64,000 nucleotides of DNA from Corythucha ciliata (GCA_038030265.1 CM075939.1:44869253-44933252), one strand, 5' to 3'; counted from the first letter of the stretch, positions 1 through 12,454 are shown. Translations and numbers: made by a program. Notes: a model not told the origin generated them from the sequence alone.

Positions 1-116
1 GCGTCATTTGATAGAATACCGTCCTGCCTTGGAAATGTTAATTTGGTCGTGAAAACGGAATTCTGGACGCTTATATGCTACCAATTTAGCAGCGAAATTT
101 TATTAGAGACTTAAAA

Positions 117-305
117 ATGAGTAATCTTTGTTCATTTTTACTCAGCTTCGCCATATTTCTTTGTCTTATTTTCTCCTTAGTCGCGTCCAATCCGGATGAG
201 ACACCGTTTATGACCCTTTCCGACTGCAGCCCCTGGATACGAGGCCATCGTGCTACTCAAACTAAAGTAACCCTTGTGCAATGTAGCGTTTTCGTGGGAT
301 TTTAA
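117..305 (+). CDS. weak small ORF with signal-peptide-like start
   Basis: A 62-residue reading frame starts at an ATG preceded by TTAAAA. Its first 24 residues look like a secretion signal: MSN, then a run rich in L, F, I and C (about residues 5-22), ending LVASN. The rest (about 38 residues, including TLSDCSPW) shows no family I recognise. A TATA-like stretch lies about 45 bases upstream (TTATATGC near 69). There are no neighbouring genes to give context. It could be a chance frame or the first exon of a secreted protein, since the frame simply runs into a stop. Transcript data would decide. Confidence 0.2.
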   Translation: MSNLCSFLLSFAIFLCLIFSLVASNPDETPFMTLSDCSPWIRGHRATQTKVTLVQCSVFVGF

Positions 306-2769
306 CGCATCCAGAGCCGTCAATATTTGCATTTGATTCACTTTAAGGTTGTGACTCCTTCCTTAGGCTGTACATTTTCATGTAGCCGTCGACCTTTGCG
401 GTGAAAATGTCATGGACGCCAGGAAAATGCATCCACGATAAGGGATGGCGACAAACAGAATAGACGTCACGTTGGCGGAAAAAAACTGATTGGTATTTCC
501 CCGAAATCACTTAATTCAATATCCGAGGATTTGGGTTGACGAGGGTTGCACCATAAATTGAAATATAATTCAGAACTTATACTCCCCTTTGGAAAAATGC
601 GTTTTCCATTTTCCTTGGCCTTCGGGGAATGAAGGGTCATTCTTCAAAAAATAACCGTGATTATCGTGATAATTCAGGGCGACGAAAAAACGACCGGTAG
701 TCCTTTTTATTTTGCTGAAGGTCGTCAAACTCTAAAAATTCTACACTCCAGCCAAGATACGAAGAACCCTATATCCCTATTCCCTAATACGGTCAGTAAA
801 CCCATCTCCTCTCCACACTCTGCAACGAGGATTGTGGCAGAAACGTTACCTACTCCTCAATTGAGGTCTTTCAAGGGATAATCCCTATCCCTAAGCCTAT
901 CTATAGCATTCCTTTTTCTAGGATATACCACGTTGCCAACTGGGGCAGCCCTCATAACGATCCCAGGGATCTTTGTATCTCGGCTGGGAGCGAGCGTAGA
1001 GTAATTTACATTATTTTTTGGGTGCAACAGATTTCCAAAGAAGACAGCGTTAGACAAAAAACGGGCCATCAGCAGCTATAGCGATCAACTCTAAAACAAT
1101 CACGATCCTTTTTTTTTTCATTGTCGAGGGTGAAAAAATAATAAAAATGAAAATCGGGGGCGCTATTTTCCAATCTGATTTTCTTCCAGAGGTTTTTGAG
1201 TGTTGTGGTTCGGTGTTCGGTGGGTGGGGGTGTAGGGGGGGTGGGCTGATTATCTTAAAGGAAGAACAAAAAAGGTTCGCGGGATTCACCTTTTTTTCTA
1301 TAAAGGAGATTTTAAGAGTTGCCGCCCGAAAAGTTTTTGATTGAAAAAAAGAAAGAAAAAAAAAGTCTAGGCTCAATGAAGCGGCCAAATTGGACCGCCT
1401 TTTTTTTTATGTGCCGCTTATTTTCTCTCTCACTCTCTTCGTCTTCTTCTGCCTCGTTAATTATGAAAACACGAGCTTTCGAATTAACTCTTCACATAAA
1501 GATACTTCACATAACTAAAGGTTATTTTCTGGTGTAACGAGACGTGTTAAAAGGAAAACACAGATAGGTTGATGGATGAAGAGTGGTGGTGGTTGTGGGG
1601 GGGGGGGCAAGAGCGCCAGCGGGTTGAAAAGTTAAAAGGGCAACTCCCAATTTTTTAATCGGACCAGAAGCTCTCCGAGCTTATCAGCACACAGGGCGGG
1701 AGGATCTCCTTTGGGGATATTCGGCGGAATGTGCGAGTCTTGAAAGATTATAGTTTCATGCCATTGGGTTTTCCTGCTCCAGGTTTTTTTTCTCCCTCAT
1801 ATTGCGCAATCTTATAACGTTAAAAAAACAACCACCGGCTGCTCTTTGCCTACTTTGGTTTCACTCGGACGGTCATCAATGACCCTCGGATCCGATCGTC
1901 CCTTTGGAATAGATTTATAAGGCTTTAACACAAAACAAACGAACAAAAAAAACACTTCAATTATCCGAACCTTTTCCTTGAAAAACTCCCGTGTAAGTCG
2001 GAAAGAAAGCACATAACTCTCAGCATTTAAGATTGAATCGCCCAGGAAGTTCGTCTTTTTTTTTTTTTTTTTTCAAACCCCCCGAGGGAGAAAGTCCACT
2101 GGATTTCCAGGTAACCAACAGGCGTCACTCATGTTTTTTCTATACAAACAGAGCTCTACAGGTGTCCTTCTCGCCTACTTTTCTGTAGATTCTCTTTAAT
2201 GAGTCACTGTCTTAATACTGGAGAGCACGCTTTTTATTTATTATTTAAAATTACACTCGTCGAGTACCCTTCATCACGCGGGACCTTCTTTATTTTTTTT
2301 AGTCTGTGGTTAGGTTATCTCAGCATTGAATGACCATCGTAATAGCATTATATCGCAATTAATGAAGTACTAATCTTAGCCAAAGAGGTGTGAAAAAAAA
2401 AAAAAACAGATAAGAATCCAAAAACCATTAAATATTGTTTATATCTCTATTTGCTCGGCTTTTGGAAGTGATTTAATTAATGGATTTCAATTATCTCTAT
2501 TAGGCAAATAAATTCAATAAAAAAAGTTGGAAAACTAAATGAAAAAATAATAGCAGGAATCCGTTTTATTGGGGACACTCAGTCAGTGGTAAAAATGATT
2601 TTGTTTTTCTAGCCAAAGTTCGAAAATTATAGTAACTATAGGAGGAATGACCCCGGGTAACCATTTAAGAATAAGAAAATAACAACAAAAACCCGCAAGA
2701 CACTCATATCCCTCATCCAATGGCTTTTCATTCGAGGGATTAACCGTTTTCAGGGTTAAATACAGCCGC

Positions 2770-2786
2770 GTGTGTGTGTGTGTGTG
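2770..2786. repeat. (GT)n microsatellite
   Basis: A short uninterrupted run of GT dinucleotides, followed by an inverted CACACAC run; simple sequence only. Confidence 0.85.
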
Positions 2787-3154
2787 CTCACACACTCCGC
2801 CACTCATTTTAAGCTTCAAAGGGCTCATTGTGATACGGCATTACTTTCACTGTGAAAAACGAGGGCTGTTCATGGGGTTCTGGTTCAGGAGTGTGGAACA
2901 GAAGGATGTGGGATTTTCAAGGGTTCTTCCTGGAAAGGATTGGAAGAGAACGATGATTGAATTGAAATGAAATGATCCGTCTATTATTGTGTGTATAATG
3001 AGGAGAGGGGAAGAACTTGTACTGTTCATTGGAATTTGAGAGAATCCATACTCCCTAGTGTACGCACTGGATTTTCCGACAAACCATCCTCGAGTGTCAA
3101 ATCTAGATGCCCCCCCCCCCCATCGCACCAGCTTTATACAACACTAGAACCAAA

Positions 3155-3830
3155 CTACTCCCGCCGTAAAAATGCAATGGGATCACCCCAGTTGAAGCTG
3201 ATAGCACTGTACAATAGACGATATGAAGCCTTATTTACATACTCAAGTGCGGCTACTGACCGTAAAATCGCGGCCAAAGTTTTCGTTAATCCACGGCTAA
3301 AATGCAACAAAACGAGCCCACTCGTCGTCTCACGATGCAACATCCCGGGCAAAGAATGACAAAAATGACTTAATTTGTTGTTCGGCGGTTATCATAAAAA
3401 TAGCTCAATCACGGCTGACATTAGACGGAACTGATAAAAAGCACTTATTTTCGGTTATAAAAATTCAGCTGAGATTGGAAAAAAGCACTCATTCACAGCT
3501 GAAATTGAGAGAACGCACCAATTCGTTGAGTAACGTCCAGGCAAAAATTAAGAAAATTGGTATGCTAATTCATGGTTTAAACGAACCTTTTCTCGACTCA
3601 AATTTAGAAAAAGGGCTCGTTCACGATAGAATCGTCAAGAAGCACTCATTTGCAGCATAATTAAAAGGCAAAAGTCGATTTTAGAGGCAAACACTCAGAA
3701 ATAGCAGCATTTATTCGCGGCTAAAATTGAGAAATAGCGCTCATACACGGCTAAAATTTGAACAAATTAAAAAAAAAATACTCTTATTAACGGTTAATTA
3801 ATAAAATAATCTTATTAACGGTGGGCAGCT
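3155..3830 (+). repeat. degenerate repeat family A, forward block
   Basis: A run of diverged units of about 30-34 bp in the orientation (GCGGCTAAAATTGAGAA + AAGCGCTAATTC). Recognisable cores include ggctaaaat at 3294, cagctgaaattgagaga near 3497, ggctaaaattgagaaat at 3719 and ggctaaaatttgaa near 3747. No ORF is shared between units. The block ends near 3823 with GGGCAGCTGCCCTCCCC, a motif that also sits at the end of the repeat copies at 53.8 and 63.1 kb. Confidence 0.7.
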
Positions 3831-4430
3831 GCCCTCCCCTCCCAGCACAATGAACAAAGCTACCCATTTTTGTTTTAGTGCAAGTACAAATATATCAATT
3901 CTAAACTTCAAAATATCATTGATAACTAAAGTTTTGGTGATTATGGTGCACAAAATAGAAACTTAGCGTCAATCGAAGATCCACGAATTAACCAAGCGGC
4001 TAAAAACTGGACATAATTACTCTGAGAACGGATTTTTTTTTTTTTAAACGAAAAGAGCTCCAATTGGGTCCTATAGAAACTCCGATATTTGGCCCCGAAA
4101 AACGTCATCAACAGTGACAATTGAGCCAAGAAGCCAAAGAACCGCGAAATATATTTCCCACGAAAGAGCCATCCAGTGAAATGATCGATAAGGTAGGGAA
4201 ATCCTCCTAATTGGGGGATTAAATGGGTCAGTTACTCGATACTCGAATTTTAGGCTTGAAACGAGTGGCGCATAGCGGAAACGGATCAATACCCCACCGG
4301 GGGGGCCCAGGGTGAAAATCACTATAAGGTCCCGTCGGACTGGTCCATTCGGAGAGAAAAACCCTTCCCCCCCCCCCCGGTTAATTAGCGGATATCTATT
4401 CGCCGGGTCTAAACTTGAGTAAAAGTGGTT
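3831..4430. other. unassigned sequence
   Basis: No gene or element recognised. It contains a T-tract near 4035, a C-tract near 4369 and scattered remnants resembling family A repeats. Confidence 0.4.
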
Positions 4431-4599
4431 ACTTCGCGGCTTAAATTCAGAAACAATTCTCGGCTGAAATGGGGGGGGGGGAGGACAAATCGTGACAAAA
4501 ATTCAGAAAAAGCCTCACTTACGTGGCTAAGAAGTGAAAGAAAACGCTAATTTGTAGATAAAAATTAGGAAAAGCGTTTGTGGTGAGGTGGGGGTGCCG

Positions 4600-5375
4600 A
4601 CCCGGCCGAGCCGAGTCCGGTGACTTACATCGGACCCATGTAGTGTGTCCTGGGATCGGAAGGGCTTGCGTTCGGCTTCTCAAACCTCCTTGCCCGCCCC
4701 ATAAACTCCAGAACTCGGACCCTCTGAGTCCTCGAGACTTCTAGGTCGGTCAGCGTGTCAGTTCCAACTTCCAAATGTTTCCATTCTTGCTAACGCGAAT
4801 CTGTTGCGCAGTCGCAAACTACATGCCTCATATTATGGTCACCTCCGGACGACCACACCCCGCACAAGTTGGATCTGCACTCAGTCACACCGTGTGCAGG
4901 TGATTCTGCACCACAAAGTATATGTCCCGTAACCACTCCTACTATATCGTTCTTGCATGTTTACACCACCATCCCACACAACCACCCCACACACAACAAT
5001 TTTGTTGTTTTGTCATCATACTTCTTAATCCCCTCTTTTTCCAGGTCTGCGCAGTGGGCCTCTGCGACCCAGACCTCCTGCTCCTGGGCCTCCTTCCACG
5101 AACACCTCAGGATTTTGCCTGTTTTTGTTTTCCTGGTCACGCCCTACTTCGGGTTCAGGGCCTATGTATGTACTCCGTCACAGCTCATCGCCTAGCCACA
5201 TCATCAGCTCTTTCATTCTATGGGATACGAGCGTATCCTTGCAACCACCCTAACGAAAATACGTCGCCCGTACGTTGCCTGTTCAGAGTCGATACAAGTG
5301 CTCTAGTGTCCACCACTGGTATAATGGCCTTTAGGGTGGCGCTGCTGTCCGAGTACACCGTCACCAGGGAGTTTT
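4600..5375 (-). pseudogene. non-LTR retrotransposon tail, left copy (RNase H plus C-terminal Cys/His region)
   Basis: Read on the minus strand from about 5375 downwards, the sequence encodes an RNase H C-terminal half. It starts with VTVYSDSSATLKAI (the second catalytic Asp in YSDS), then an RALVSTLNR-like stretch, then the remains of the GHxGIPxNExAD motif (here GWLQGYARIP, followed by NERADDV). Further down (about 4870-4750) lie the remains of the zinc-knuckle tail typical of Jockey/I/R1-type elements, seen more clearly in the right copy. Stops and frameshifts are frequent, and no reverse transcriptase remains. The copy is 5'-truncated at the palindrome centre, and runs about 90 bp further 5' than its partner. 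Confidence 0.7.
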
Positions 5376-5384
5376 TAACCGACG

Positions 5385-6015
5385 GTTCTGAACGCTCTGA
5401 ACAGACAACGTATACTTACGTTAGGGTGATTGTCAGGACATGCTGGTATCCCAGCGAATGAAAGAGCTGATGATCTGACCAGACGAGGAGCTATGAAGGA
5501 GTACAGAGGCCCTAAACCCAGTGTAGACGAAATCCAGTAACAGACGAAATCAAAAAGTAAGAGAGAAAGGAGGCCCAGGAGCAGGTGGTCTGGACTGCAG
5601 AGGTCCATTGCGCAGAAATTCAAAAAAGGGGATTAATAAGTATGATTTAATAAGTATAGTAAGTCAACAAAACAACAAAATGGTTGTTGGGACCATAGGG
5701 TGGCGGTGAAAACATGCAAGAACGATAGTAGGAGTGTTAACGGGACATACCCAACTTGTGCAGTTGTGCGGGATGTGGTCTGCATGAGGAGACCAGAATG
5801 AGGCATGTAGTTTACGACTGCGCAACAGATTCGCTTTAGCAAGAATGGAAACATTCGGAACTGACACGCTGACCGACCTATAATTCTCGAGGACTCGAGG
5901 GGGTCCCCCAATTGGGGGGGGGGGGTCTAAGGAACCTAACGAGCCCTTCCGATATATGGGTTCGACGTAGGTCTCCGAACTCGGCTCGGCTGGGACAGTA
6001 CCCCCCGCCCCAACC
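5385..6015 (+). pseudogene. non-LTR retrotransposon tail, right copy
   Basis: Plus-strand partner of the left copy. At about 5425-5540 it reads SGHAGIPANERADDLTRRGA then MKEYRGPKPSVDE, a good match to the final RNase H motif of non-LTR pol proteins. From about 5720 it reads GVLTGHTQL...CGMWSA, then NEACSLRLRNRFALARM and ETFGTDTLTDL. This resembles the Cys/His tail (hydrophobic TGH start, CxxC and Hx4C) that ends Jockey/I-like polyproteins, with several of the Cys/His residues lost. Frameshifts and stops show a dead copy. The two copies point outwards from a shared centre. Confidence 0.7.
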
Positions 6016-6019
6016 ACGT

Positions 6020-6890
6020 CACAATTTTAGCCGTGAATTAGCGTTTTATTACACTTCTTATTGTTAGCCACGCAAATGAGGGATGTTCTGAATTTTTGTC
6101 ACAATTTTTCTCGATTCGAACAGAATTATCGCTATTATTTTTTATTTATTTTAAGTGCGGATGAACGCTTTATTTGAAGTTTAGCTCAGATTTCCTGATT
6201 TACTGGTTTTTCTGAGTTTCTTCCATGAATTCCATTATAGGGTTCTCAAATCGATCTGCGAATTAGCGTTTTTCCTCAACTTTATAGCCACGAATTATTT
6301 CTTAATTCAAGCCACAAAGTATTAAGTTTTAGCCCCAGCCAATCCGCGGGGTTTTCTCAAATTGAACGGCGAGCTGGGGTTCTTTTCTTCTTCATTTTAG
6401 CTGAGAATGAACGTTGTTGGCCAACTATCCGCGAATTGACATATTCACCGTTTTAGCTGTGAATTAGCGGGTTCTCTCATAGTGTGTCCTAGAATGCGTG
6501 TTTTTTCCCAATTTTAGCCTCGAAAAATCACGAATTGCCGTTTTGTCAATATTAGCTGAGCCCGCTGAACGTTTCGTTTGTGGTTTTCCTCAATTTTATA
6601 GGCGCAAATTAGCGATTTTTCTAATTTGTGACCGCGAATCAGTGTTTTGCTCCAATTGTAGTCACCGAACTATCTATTATTGTAGCTATTTGCTGAGAAT
6701 TTAGCGTGTTTCCCGATATTTAAGCCTATTAGAGTGTCTATATAAATTCGAGAAATTTAGGGTTAGCATAATTTATATTTTTTAAACCGCGAAGTTGCTA
6801 TCAGCCTAGGTAGCGAATTGGTGCGTTTTCTTTCATTTTAGCAGCCAATGAGCGCTTATTCTCAACATTATAGCCGGGAATCAACGCTCA
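6020..6890 (-). repeat. degenerate repeat family A, reverse block
   Basis: About 25 diverged units in the reverse orientation: TTTTAGCCGCGAATTAGCG followed by a CTTTTTCTCAAT-like word. Examples are at 6027 (ttttagccgtgaattagcg), 6455 (ttttagctgtgaattagcg) and 6836 (ttttagcagccaatgagcg). Unit spacing is about 30-36 bp, with indels. Short ORFs in this block are by-products. Confidence 0.75.
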
Positions 6891-7845
6891 ACGAATTCAA
6901 CGTTTTTTGAGACCGGACCGAGAAATTATTGAGTCTGAACCGTACCGAATTTCTCATAAGTCTCAAATAAAATATCGCTGGAAAATTCACAAAATAATAA
7001 TTCGAAACGAAGCATAAAAGTGATAATACTTCGCTCGCAAGCTCTGTGTATGCATTTTGTGGGCTATGTAACCACAAAATGCTCCAACTTTGAAGGGAAT
7101 AAGGAAAGTTTATACAGGACGTTTACATATGGCCCAAGAGTGGGGGTATCAACAAAATTTCCCCTAGTAGTATATTAGGGCTACCCAAATCGCTAAAATG
7201 GGGCTATAGGGTGGATTATGAGTGGGGGTTGTCCTGTGGGTGGGTTTTCGATACCTCCCCTCTGCCACCTGCAAAAGGTCTCCGATCCGCCCTTTGTTGC
7301 TTGAGGAGGTCACAGCATTCCATTTAAGCAAACTTGAGACATTTTAATTTCTGTTTTTTATCTACAAATCGTTTCGGTCCTGTTCCTGTCCTTACAAAAA
7401 GACCGGCCCGGATCGAAATAATAATTCAGTCCGGTCCAGACAAAAGACTGGAACCGGGTTTTACCACTAGTGAACGGCGATCACGGGCGGTCGGCCTCCT
7501 TGTTGGTACGCTAGTGCTCAAGACGTGCCAAACTCCAAAAAGGCGTTTTGAAGGACCTATGCTCGCAATTTTTGATTACAAATCCTTCAAAAATTCAGGT
7601 TTGAATGGTTCGACCTCCCGAAATTTTGTCCTTGGGGCGAGAGTAAGTTTAAACTTTGACTTTTTCTGACTTTTTGAAAAAGACGAGCCTGTTATTTTTT
7701 TTTTCTAACGAGCAGACACGAAAAATTGTTTTTAAATGGGCCACAGCCTCAAAAACCGTGTTCCATGTCACAAGAAAAAAAAAGGCAAAGAAAATAAAGT
7801 AACTTACAATTTCCCGTGAATGCCCGCAAAAAAGCAAACGGTTTT
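6891..7845. other. unassigned sequence
   Basis: No recognisable gene. Two short stretches (about 6905-6955 and 7365-7460) share a degenerate word built on GACCGGACC/GGTCCGGTCC. This hints at another diverged repeat, too weak to name. Confidence 0.35.
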
Positions 7846-8300
7846 GTCATTGTTCAGACTCAAAATCCGCAATTTCGCAGATTTTGAGCTCAGATGTGAT
7901 GTTATTCCGTGCCAGGGAGCGCTGTCTTGGCCAGCTAGCACGGGTATACTGCGGCCGCTGAGAAAAAATCCCAAAACTGCGAAAATTGAGAGTAGTTATA
8001 AAATAGCCGCAATTTTCAGAATATTCAAACCAGAATTTTACAATTTCGCAAGAATTTAGCTCGGAACTACGCAATTTTGCGGATAGTCGTCAAACGTTTG
8101 GCCTTATCAGGGCCGTGGCTAGACGTACACCGGACTCCTTATGCGCCCCAGCAGCACGCTGAGAGAAAAAAAACTCAGGAACTTGCTATTTCCCGTAAGT
8201 CAATACAAGATTTGTGCTATTTCACTAATATTTGGACCAGAAACTTGCAATTTTGCAGATTTTGGAAACAGCTGCGAAAAAAAACCGGGTCCATCTGCAG
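7846..8300 (+). repeat. degenerate repeat family C, first block
   Basis: Diverged units of about 30 bp built on AAACTTGCAATTTCGCAGA + AATT...GGCTC-like words. Examples: ccgcaatttcgcagatttt at 7867, gaactacgcaattttgcgg near 8063, gaaacttgcaattttgcag near 8240. Layout resembles family A (a CAATTTT/TTGC core with a variable linker), but the words differ. Confidence 0.55.
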
Positions 8301-8690
8301 GTGAACATCGATGGCATATTATAGAGGAATGGAATTGCGACGTTAGCGTTTACTTCCAGGGAATCAAAATTTAACAAATTTCAACCATTCTCGGAAGTTC
8401 TCGGCCATTACAATGCGGAAACAAATTTAGAGGAGGTTTCCACCCAATTGGGAGGGGTAGCTCCCACTCACTGTCTTTTCTTCAAAACTAACTCCACACT
8501 GCCATAAATAATAATATAGAACCATCTAGAGGGTTTTACCCACGTCTATTTCTTTGAATTCGCACTCCATAGCTGTCACCACCACTCAAATACTTCCTTT
8601 GAGAATTTTTTAAACTCAGCTTGATGGCGTTTGAATTTTGAGCAAGAATTAAGACTCGAAACTAGCAATTCCAATCATATTCAGCCGAGA
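8301..8690. other. unassigned sequence
   Basis: No gene, RNA or element recognised between two blocks of family C repeat. Confidence 0.35.
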
Positions 8691-10260
8691 AACTTTAAAT
8701 TTCGCTTAAACTAGGACCCAAACTTCCAAACTCAATGCTTGGCGCTTAATGTTGCAATTACACGGCTTTTCGTGAGACTGTACTGGCGCAGCCTGTACCA
8801 GCCAGCCCAGCAAGGTCCAGGCTCACTGAACAAAATATGTTTGGTATTTAGGCTTGAAACTTGTCTTTTTAAAAATATTAGACGCGAATTAGCGAGTTTT
8901 CTTCAATAAATGAATCCTCGAATTAAGGTGTGTCCTCAATTTTAGTGGCAAATTACCGGCTTTGTGTAAATTTTAGCCGCAAATTTGCTTTTTCTCATTA
9001 TTGATCAGTTTTAGCCGATAAAAATCACTTTCACTCAATTTCAATGTTAGCCAGCGGTTTTCTTCAGTTTAGCTGTGAACGATCGCTTTCTCTTAACTTC
9101 CGTCATCAGAAATTATAGCTCTTTATCTCTATTTTAGGTGAGAATTGACAATCCCCCCCCCCTATTTTTAGCCACTAATTTGTGATTTTTCTCGCTTTTT
9201 ACTGTTAATTAGCCTCTTCTTTTAAACTTTTTGCTAAAGTGCTTGCCCCAAGATTAGCAAATTAGCTTGCATTCTCAATTTTAGCCGCCTATCAAGGCTC
9301 TATGGAAACATAGGGTTAGATATCTCAAATTGGTCTGTTTTTCTTAATTGTAGTGACAAAATAATAAGCGCTTGTTCTCAATACTAATATTAGCCGCAAA
9401 TCAACGCTTTGAAACCTAAAAAATTCCTATTTTTTCAACTCTTAAGCTTTTCGTGACCCTTCTCTGAACATTGGTCCGGGGCCGTTTCCCCCTTCACAAC
9501 GTCGGTACGCTACTGCCTGTACTTGAAATAATTACGCTTAAATCAACACACGAAACTTTCAATTTCGTGGGTATTCAGCCAGGAAACTTAAAATTTTTCT
9601 AAAATTGAGACTCGAATTCGCATACTCATTGCTCACAGATATATTAATTCTTAAATGTTGCGATTACCCGGCAATTCCTCAGAGTATGGGCGTTCAGCTA
9701 GGGCCACCGGCTAGTCCAGGATCCGTGTGCTCTAATCAAAATTGGCTCTAAAACTTTGCAGTTTCGCAAAAGTGATGGGAATTACAGGTACAATTTTACA
9801 GGTATTTGCCTTCAAAATGTAGCAATTTTTTTGGTGACACGGCCTCAGCCTAGCCCATGACCGACGACGCTGTCCGTCGTGGTCGGCTTAGCCCCAGGGT
9901 CCGTTCGAGGCCACAAATTACAATTGAAAACTTGCCATTTCACGAATATCCAGCACCAAAACTTGCAATTTACCCGAAATTAAGACCCGAAACTCACATT
10001 TTTGCAGAAATAAGCTCGTAAACTTCCTATTTCAAGAGTAGGTAATCATGAAGGTGCCTGAGGGTCATCTAGCGTGAGTCCCACCACTCCACAAATAATC
10101 TCGAAACAGCAATTTTATACCTTAATTATTAAGGCCCTAAACTTGTAATTTCCCCAAAATTAAGGCCCAAACCCGTCATTTTCACGTGTATTTAGCCAGA
10201 AAATTTGTAGTTTCACTCACTTGCAAACTCCTTTAATTTCAATTGAAAATAAATTTAAGT
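8691..10260. repeat. mixed repeat field: family C units around a family A reverse block
   Basis: Family C units are clear at about 8691-8760 and 9555-10225 (for example aacttgcaatttacccgaaa near 9961 and acttgtaatttccccaaaa near 10143). Between them, about 8870-9420, runs a reverse block of family A (ttttagccgcaaatttgc near 8975, ttttagccgcctatcaagg near 9278). The alternation suggests one array invaded the other, or that both arise by the same process. Confidence 0.6.
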
Positions 10261-12350
10261 TCAAATTCCAATTTATAGGCGCAGTCGGGGACGGCTTGCT
10301 CTGGATTTCAGCAGTGAATTAGCGCTTTTTCTCAATTTTAACCGCAAATAATAAGCGATTTTACCTGCGAATGGACGATTTTTCACTTTTGGCCTTGAAT
10401 TAAATTGAACGTTGTTTCATAAAATAAAAGACTTCATCGGGGGAAAAAAAGTACGATTTATGTTCGGAAACTTGAGTTTATTCTCTTTAAATCTGACAAT
10501 GTGTCAATCGCTGCAAAACCGACGGCCCATTTGTTTAACTGTAACTCTGTCACAAAATTGGACTTTTAACCGCATGAAACCCAATCTCACACCTCGTCCT
10601 GAACACTGACAAGCGTTAATATCGACCTTAGCTTCACTAAACTTGAAAATTTTGCATTCACTGGTTCACTGTACAGCTCAAACTGCGTGTTCGAAAATGA
10701 TCATTTGACCAATTAAGCGTCAAAGTGGGAATATTTGACAATTCAGAGCCGCTGCCGCCCCTTTATAGCATCAAAGTTAAGAAATACATAATAATCTTTC
10801 CAGGCCGTGAATCGGCCTTTTTTTCCTTCTTTATTATGAGTGGCGATAATTCTGAACTTTGCCCCCATCCTCCTCAGCTATCTAAAACTTCCTTCCTTGA
10901 TTGATAACAGTCTTTGGTCTCTAAGTCTTTGGTTTTCTCGATCTGTACGGCTACCGGGTGGATGGGGAGAAGATTGAGGTCATTATTTTACGGAAAGTAA
11001 AATCAAAATGCAAATGGTGAGGGACCCCTAATTTTTTTGTTTATTTCCAAGTCCGTCATGGTGTGGCATTGAGTTTTCTAAAAAACCGCAGGAAAACGTG
11101 TGAACGCGTTAAATTTTCAACATTTTCCATGGTGTGACCTTATAAACCGTCAAAATTTTCACTGTCAAGTAAACGCCCCTCCTTATACGCCACTCGTTTC
11201 TTTAAGCAAACGGTACGGAAAAGTGTGACCAAAATGCTTCTAATAACGCTTTTAAGAAATGAGCCTCTATTCACCCCTATAGTTGGTTGGTTTTTTTTAT
11301 GGCCCTCAGAAACAATAGAACGCCTTTTCTTCCATGTTTTTTGGACCTATTGTGTGAGTATTTTTTTTATGAGTGCATTATATTATAGGTGGAACCATCA
11401 CTCCAAGACACTTGACTAGAGTATATAGTGGTAGAGTGTAAAAGACAGTCCCGCGGTGAAGGGAAAGGGGTGACTCGTTAATTTATTAATTCTTTTCATC
11501 CTCTTAGCGTTACAGGACACTGTTATAAAAAAAAATTACGATAACACGGTTGATCGAAACTATAAAATATAAAAATTGAACGACAAAAAGAGTCCGAAAA
11601 TTCGGGAGGGAGGCTTGAAATTAAAAGGGACGGACCCGTGGGCGCGACTCAGCAAAACTCAGCGGTGAATCCTTAGCAAACCCTTATGTTATTACAAAGA
11701 TGAACGATTAAAAATCCAAGGGATGGATGGGTTGGTGGAGGGGGGTTTAAACCTTTTATACACGGGTGTATATTGTGAGACACTGAAAGCCACGGGTTTT
11801 ATAATTGAGATGTCAACATAAAACATTTTCAGGGATGGAAGTTATTGTTTTTATCTCTCCTCTTCACCACCATTCGTCATAATTATAAGTACAAAGAAAG
11901 AAGTTTTTTGTCGTCTTGAAAACGGGGAAAAAAACATTCGATCGTAAAATTTTGAAGTCATTGCATGAAGCTTGAAAGACACGTGAGGAAGACGAAATCG
12001 AATTGACTGTGACTCGCAATATTCATTTGACAGAGTCTTGATATGAATTTTTTTTTCTTACTGCCTTCCGACAGAGATTGTTGTTTCACCGCCGGTCCTT
12101 CCAAAGTACAATTTCCCAATTCTAGAAAACGTAATCGACGCCACAACGATTTTTTTGTTTTAATAAAATAAAATAAGTATATAAGAAATAACTCCACGGC
12201 TATTTGGCAAGACTGTTTAACAGCGAGTATTAACTTGCGAGGTTTCCCTGTTAAGTCTATATAAGCTCAATCGTTTTTACTTCCTCTCCAAGCCGATAAA
12301 GCTCAATTTTGCGGGCAAAAAGTTGAACAATGGTAAAAAAAAAAAAAATG
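10261..12350. other. mostly unassigned sequence
   Basis: A short family A reverse remnant lies at about 10310-10400. The rest shows no recognised coding region or element on either strand. It lies downstream (in the minus-strand sense) of the exon at 12357 and may be intron of that gene, but no further exon could be recognised. Confidence 0.35.
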
Positions 12351-12356
12351 ACTTAC

Positions 12357-12454
12357 CTGAGGACCATTTTGACCACTCTCAGATTTGATGTTGGCGGCCA
12401 CCCAGGCCTCGGCAAACGTTTCCATGGCACTTTGAAAGTCCATATTTATGTGAT
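12357..12454 (-). CDS. probable first coding exon of a host gene
   Basis: On the minus strand an ATG at 12443 opens a 29-codon frame, beginning MDFQSAMETFAEAWVAAN and ending at CAG|GTAAGT, a textbook splice donor in phase 0. Directly upstream is a T-rich tract and AAG, a plausible acceptor at 12454, leaving 11 bases of leader before the ATG. The peptide has normal amino-acid composition, unlike nearby frames. I do not recognise the family with certainty. The amphipathic, Ala/Glu-rich start could be the N-terminus of a nuclear or regulatory protein, but that is a guess. Later exons would lie to the left, or beyond the window, and were not found. Confidence 0.5.

Larger units (their letters stand above)
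1..3150. other. unassigned AT-rich sequence
   Basis: No recognisable gene, RNA or mobile element apart from one weak small ORF listed separately. The stretch holds homopolymer tracts (poly-T near 1090 and 2058, poly-G near 1600), a GT microsatellite at 2770-2786 and many short spurious reading frames in both strands. Reading frames around 1050-1540 and 1800-2010 are low-complexity translations of A/T runs. Confidence 0.5.
4480..6115. repeat. large palindrome (inverted duplication), arms about 0.8 kb
   Basis: The left arm (about 4480-5290) reappears as reverse complement at about 5385-6115, with about 100 bp of unpaired sequence between them. Matching landmarks: GGTCGGTCAGCGTGTCAGTTCC at 4743 and its complement near 5857; the cgcaactg/aatctgttgcgcagtcg block at 4797 and near 5812; CTCCTGGGCCTCCTT at 5081 and its complement at 5572. 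The outer ends are family A repeat (tcacttcttagccacg type) in both arms, so the duplicated unit included flanking repeat. Both arms carry the tail of the same non-LTR element. Confidence 0.85.

Noticed and set aside
1050..1540. Overlapping reading frames of 65-112 codons on both strands
   Set aside because: Translations are dominated by F/K/S runs from A/T tracts, with no domain or splice context.
2991..3359. 122-codon plus-strand frame
   Set aside because: It runs through a C-tract into family A repeat; no conserved motif.
3155..10260. CRISPR-like array
   Set aside because: Repeat units are strongly diverged, without constant repeats and unique spacers, and the DNA is clearly eukaryotic.
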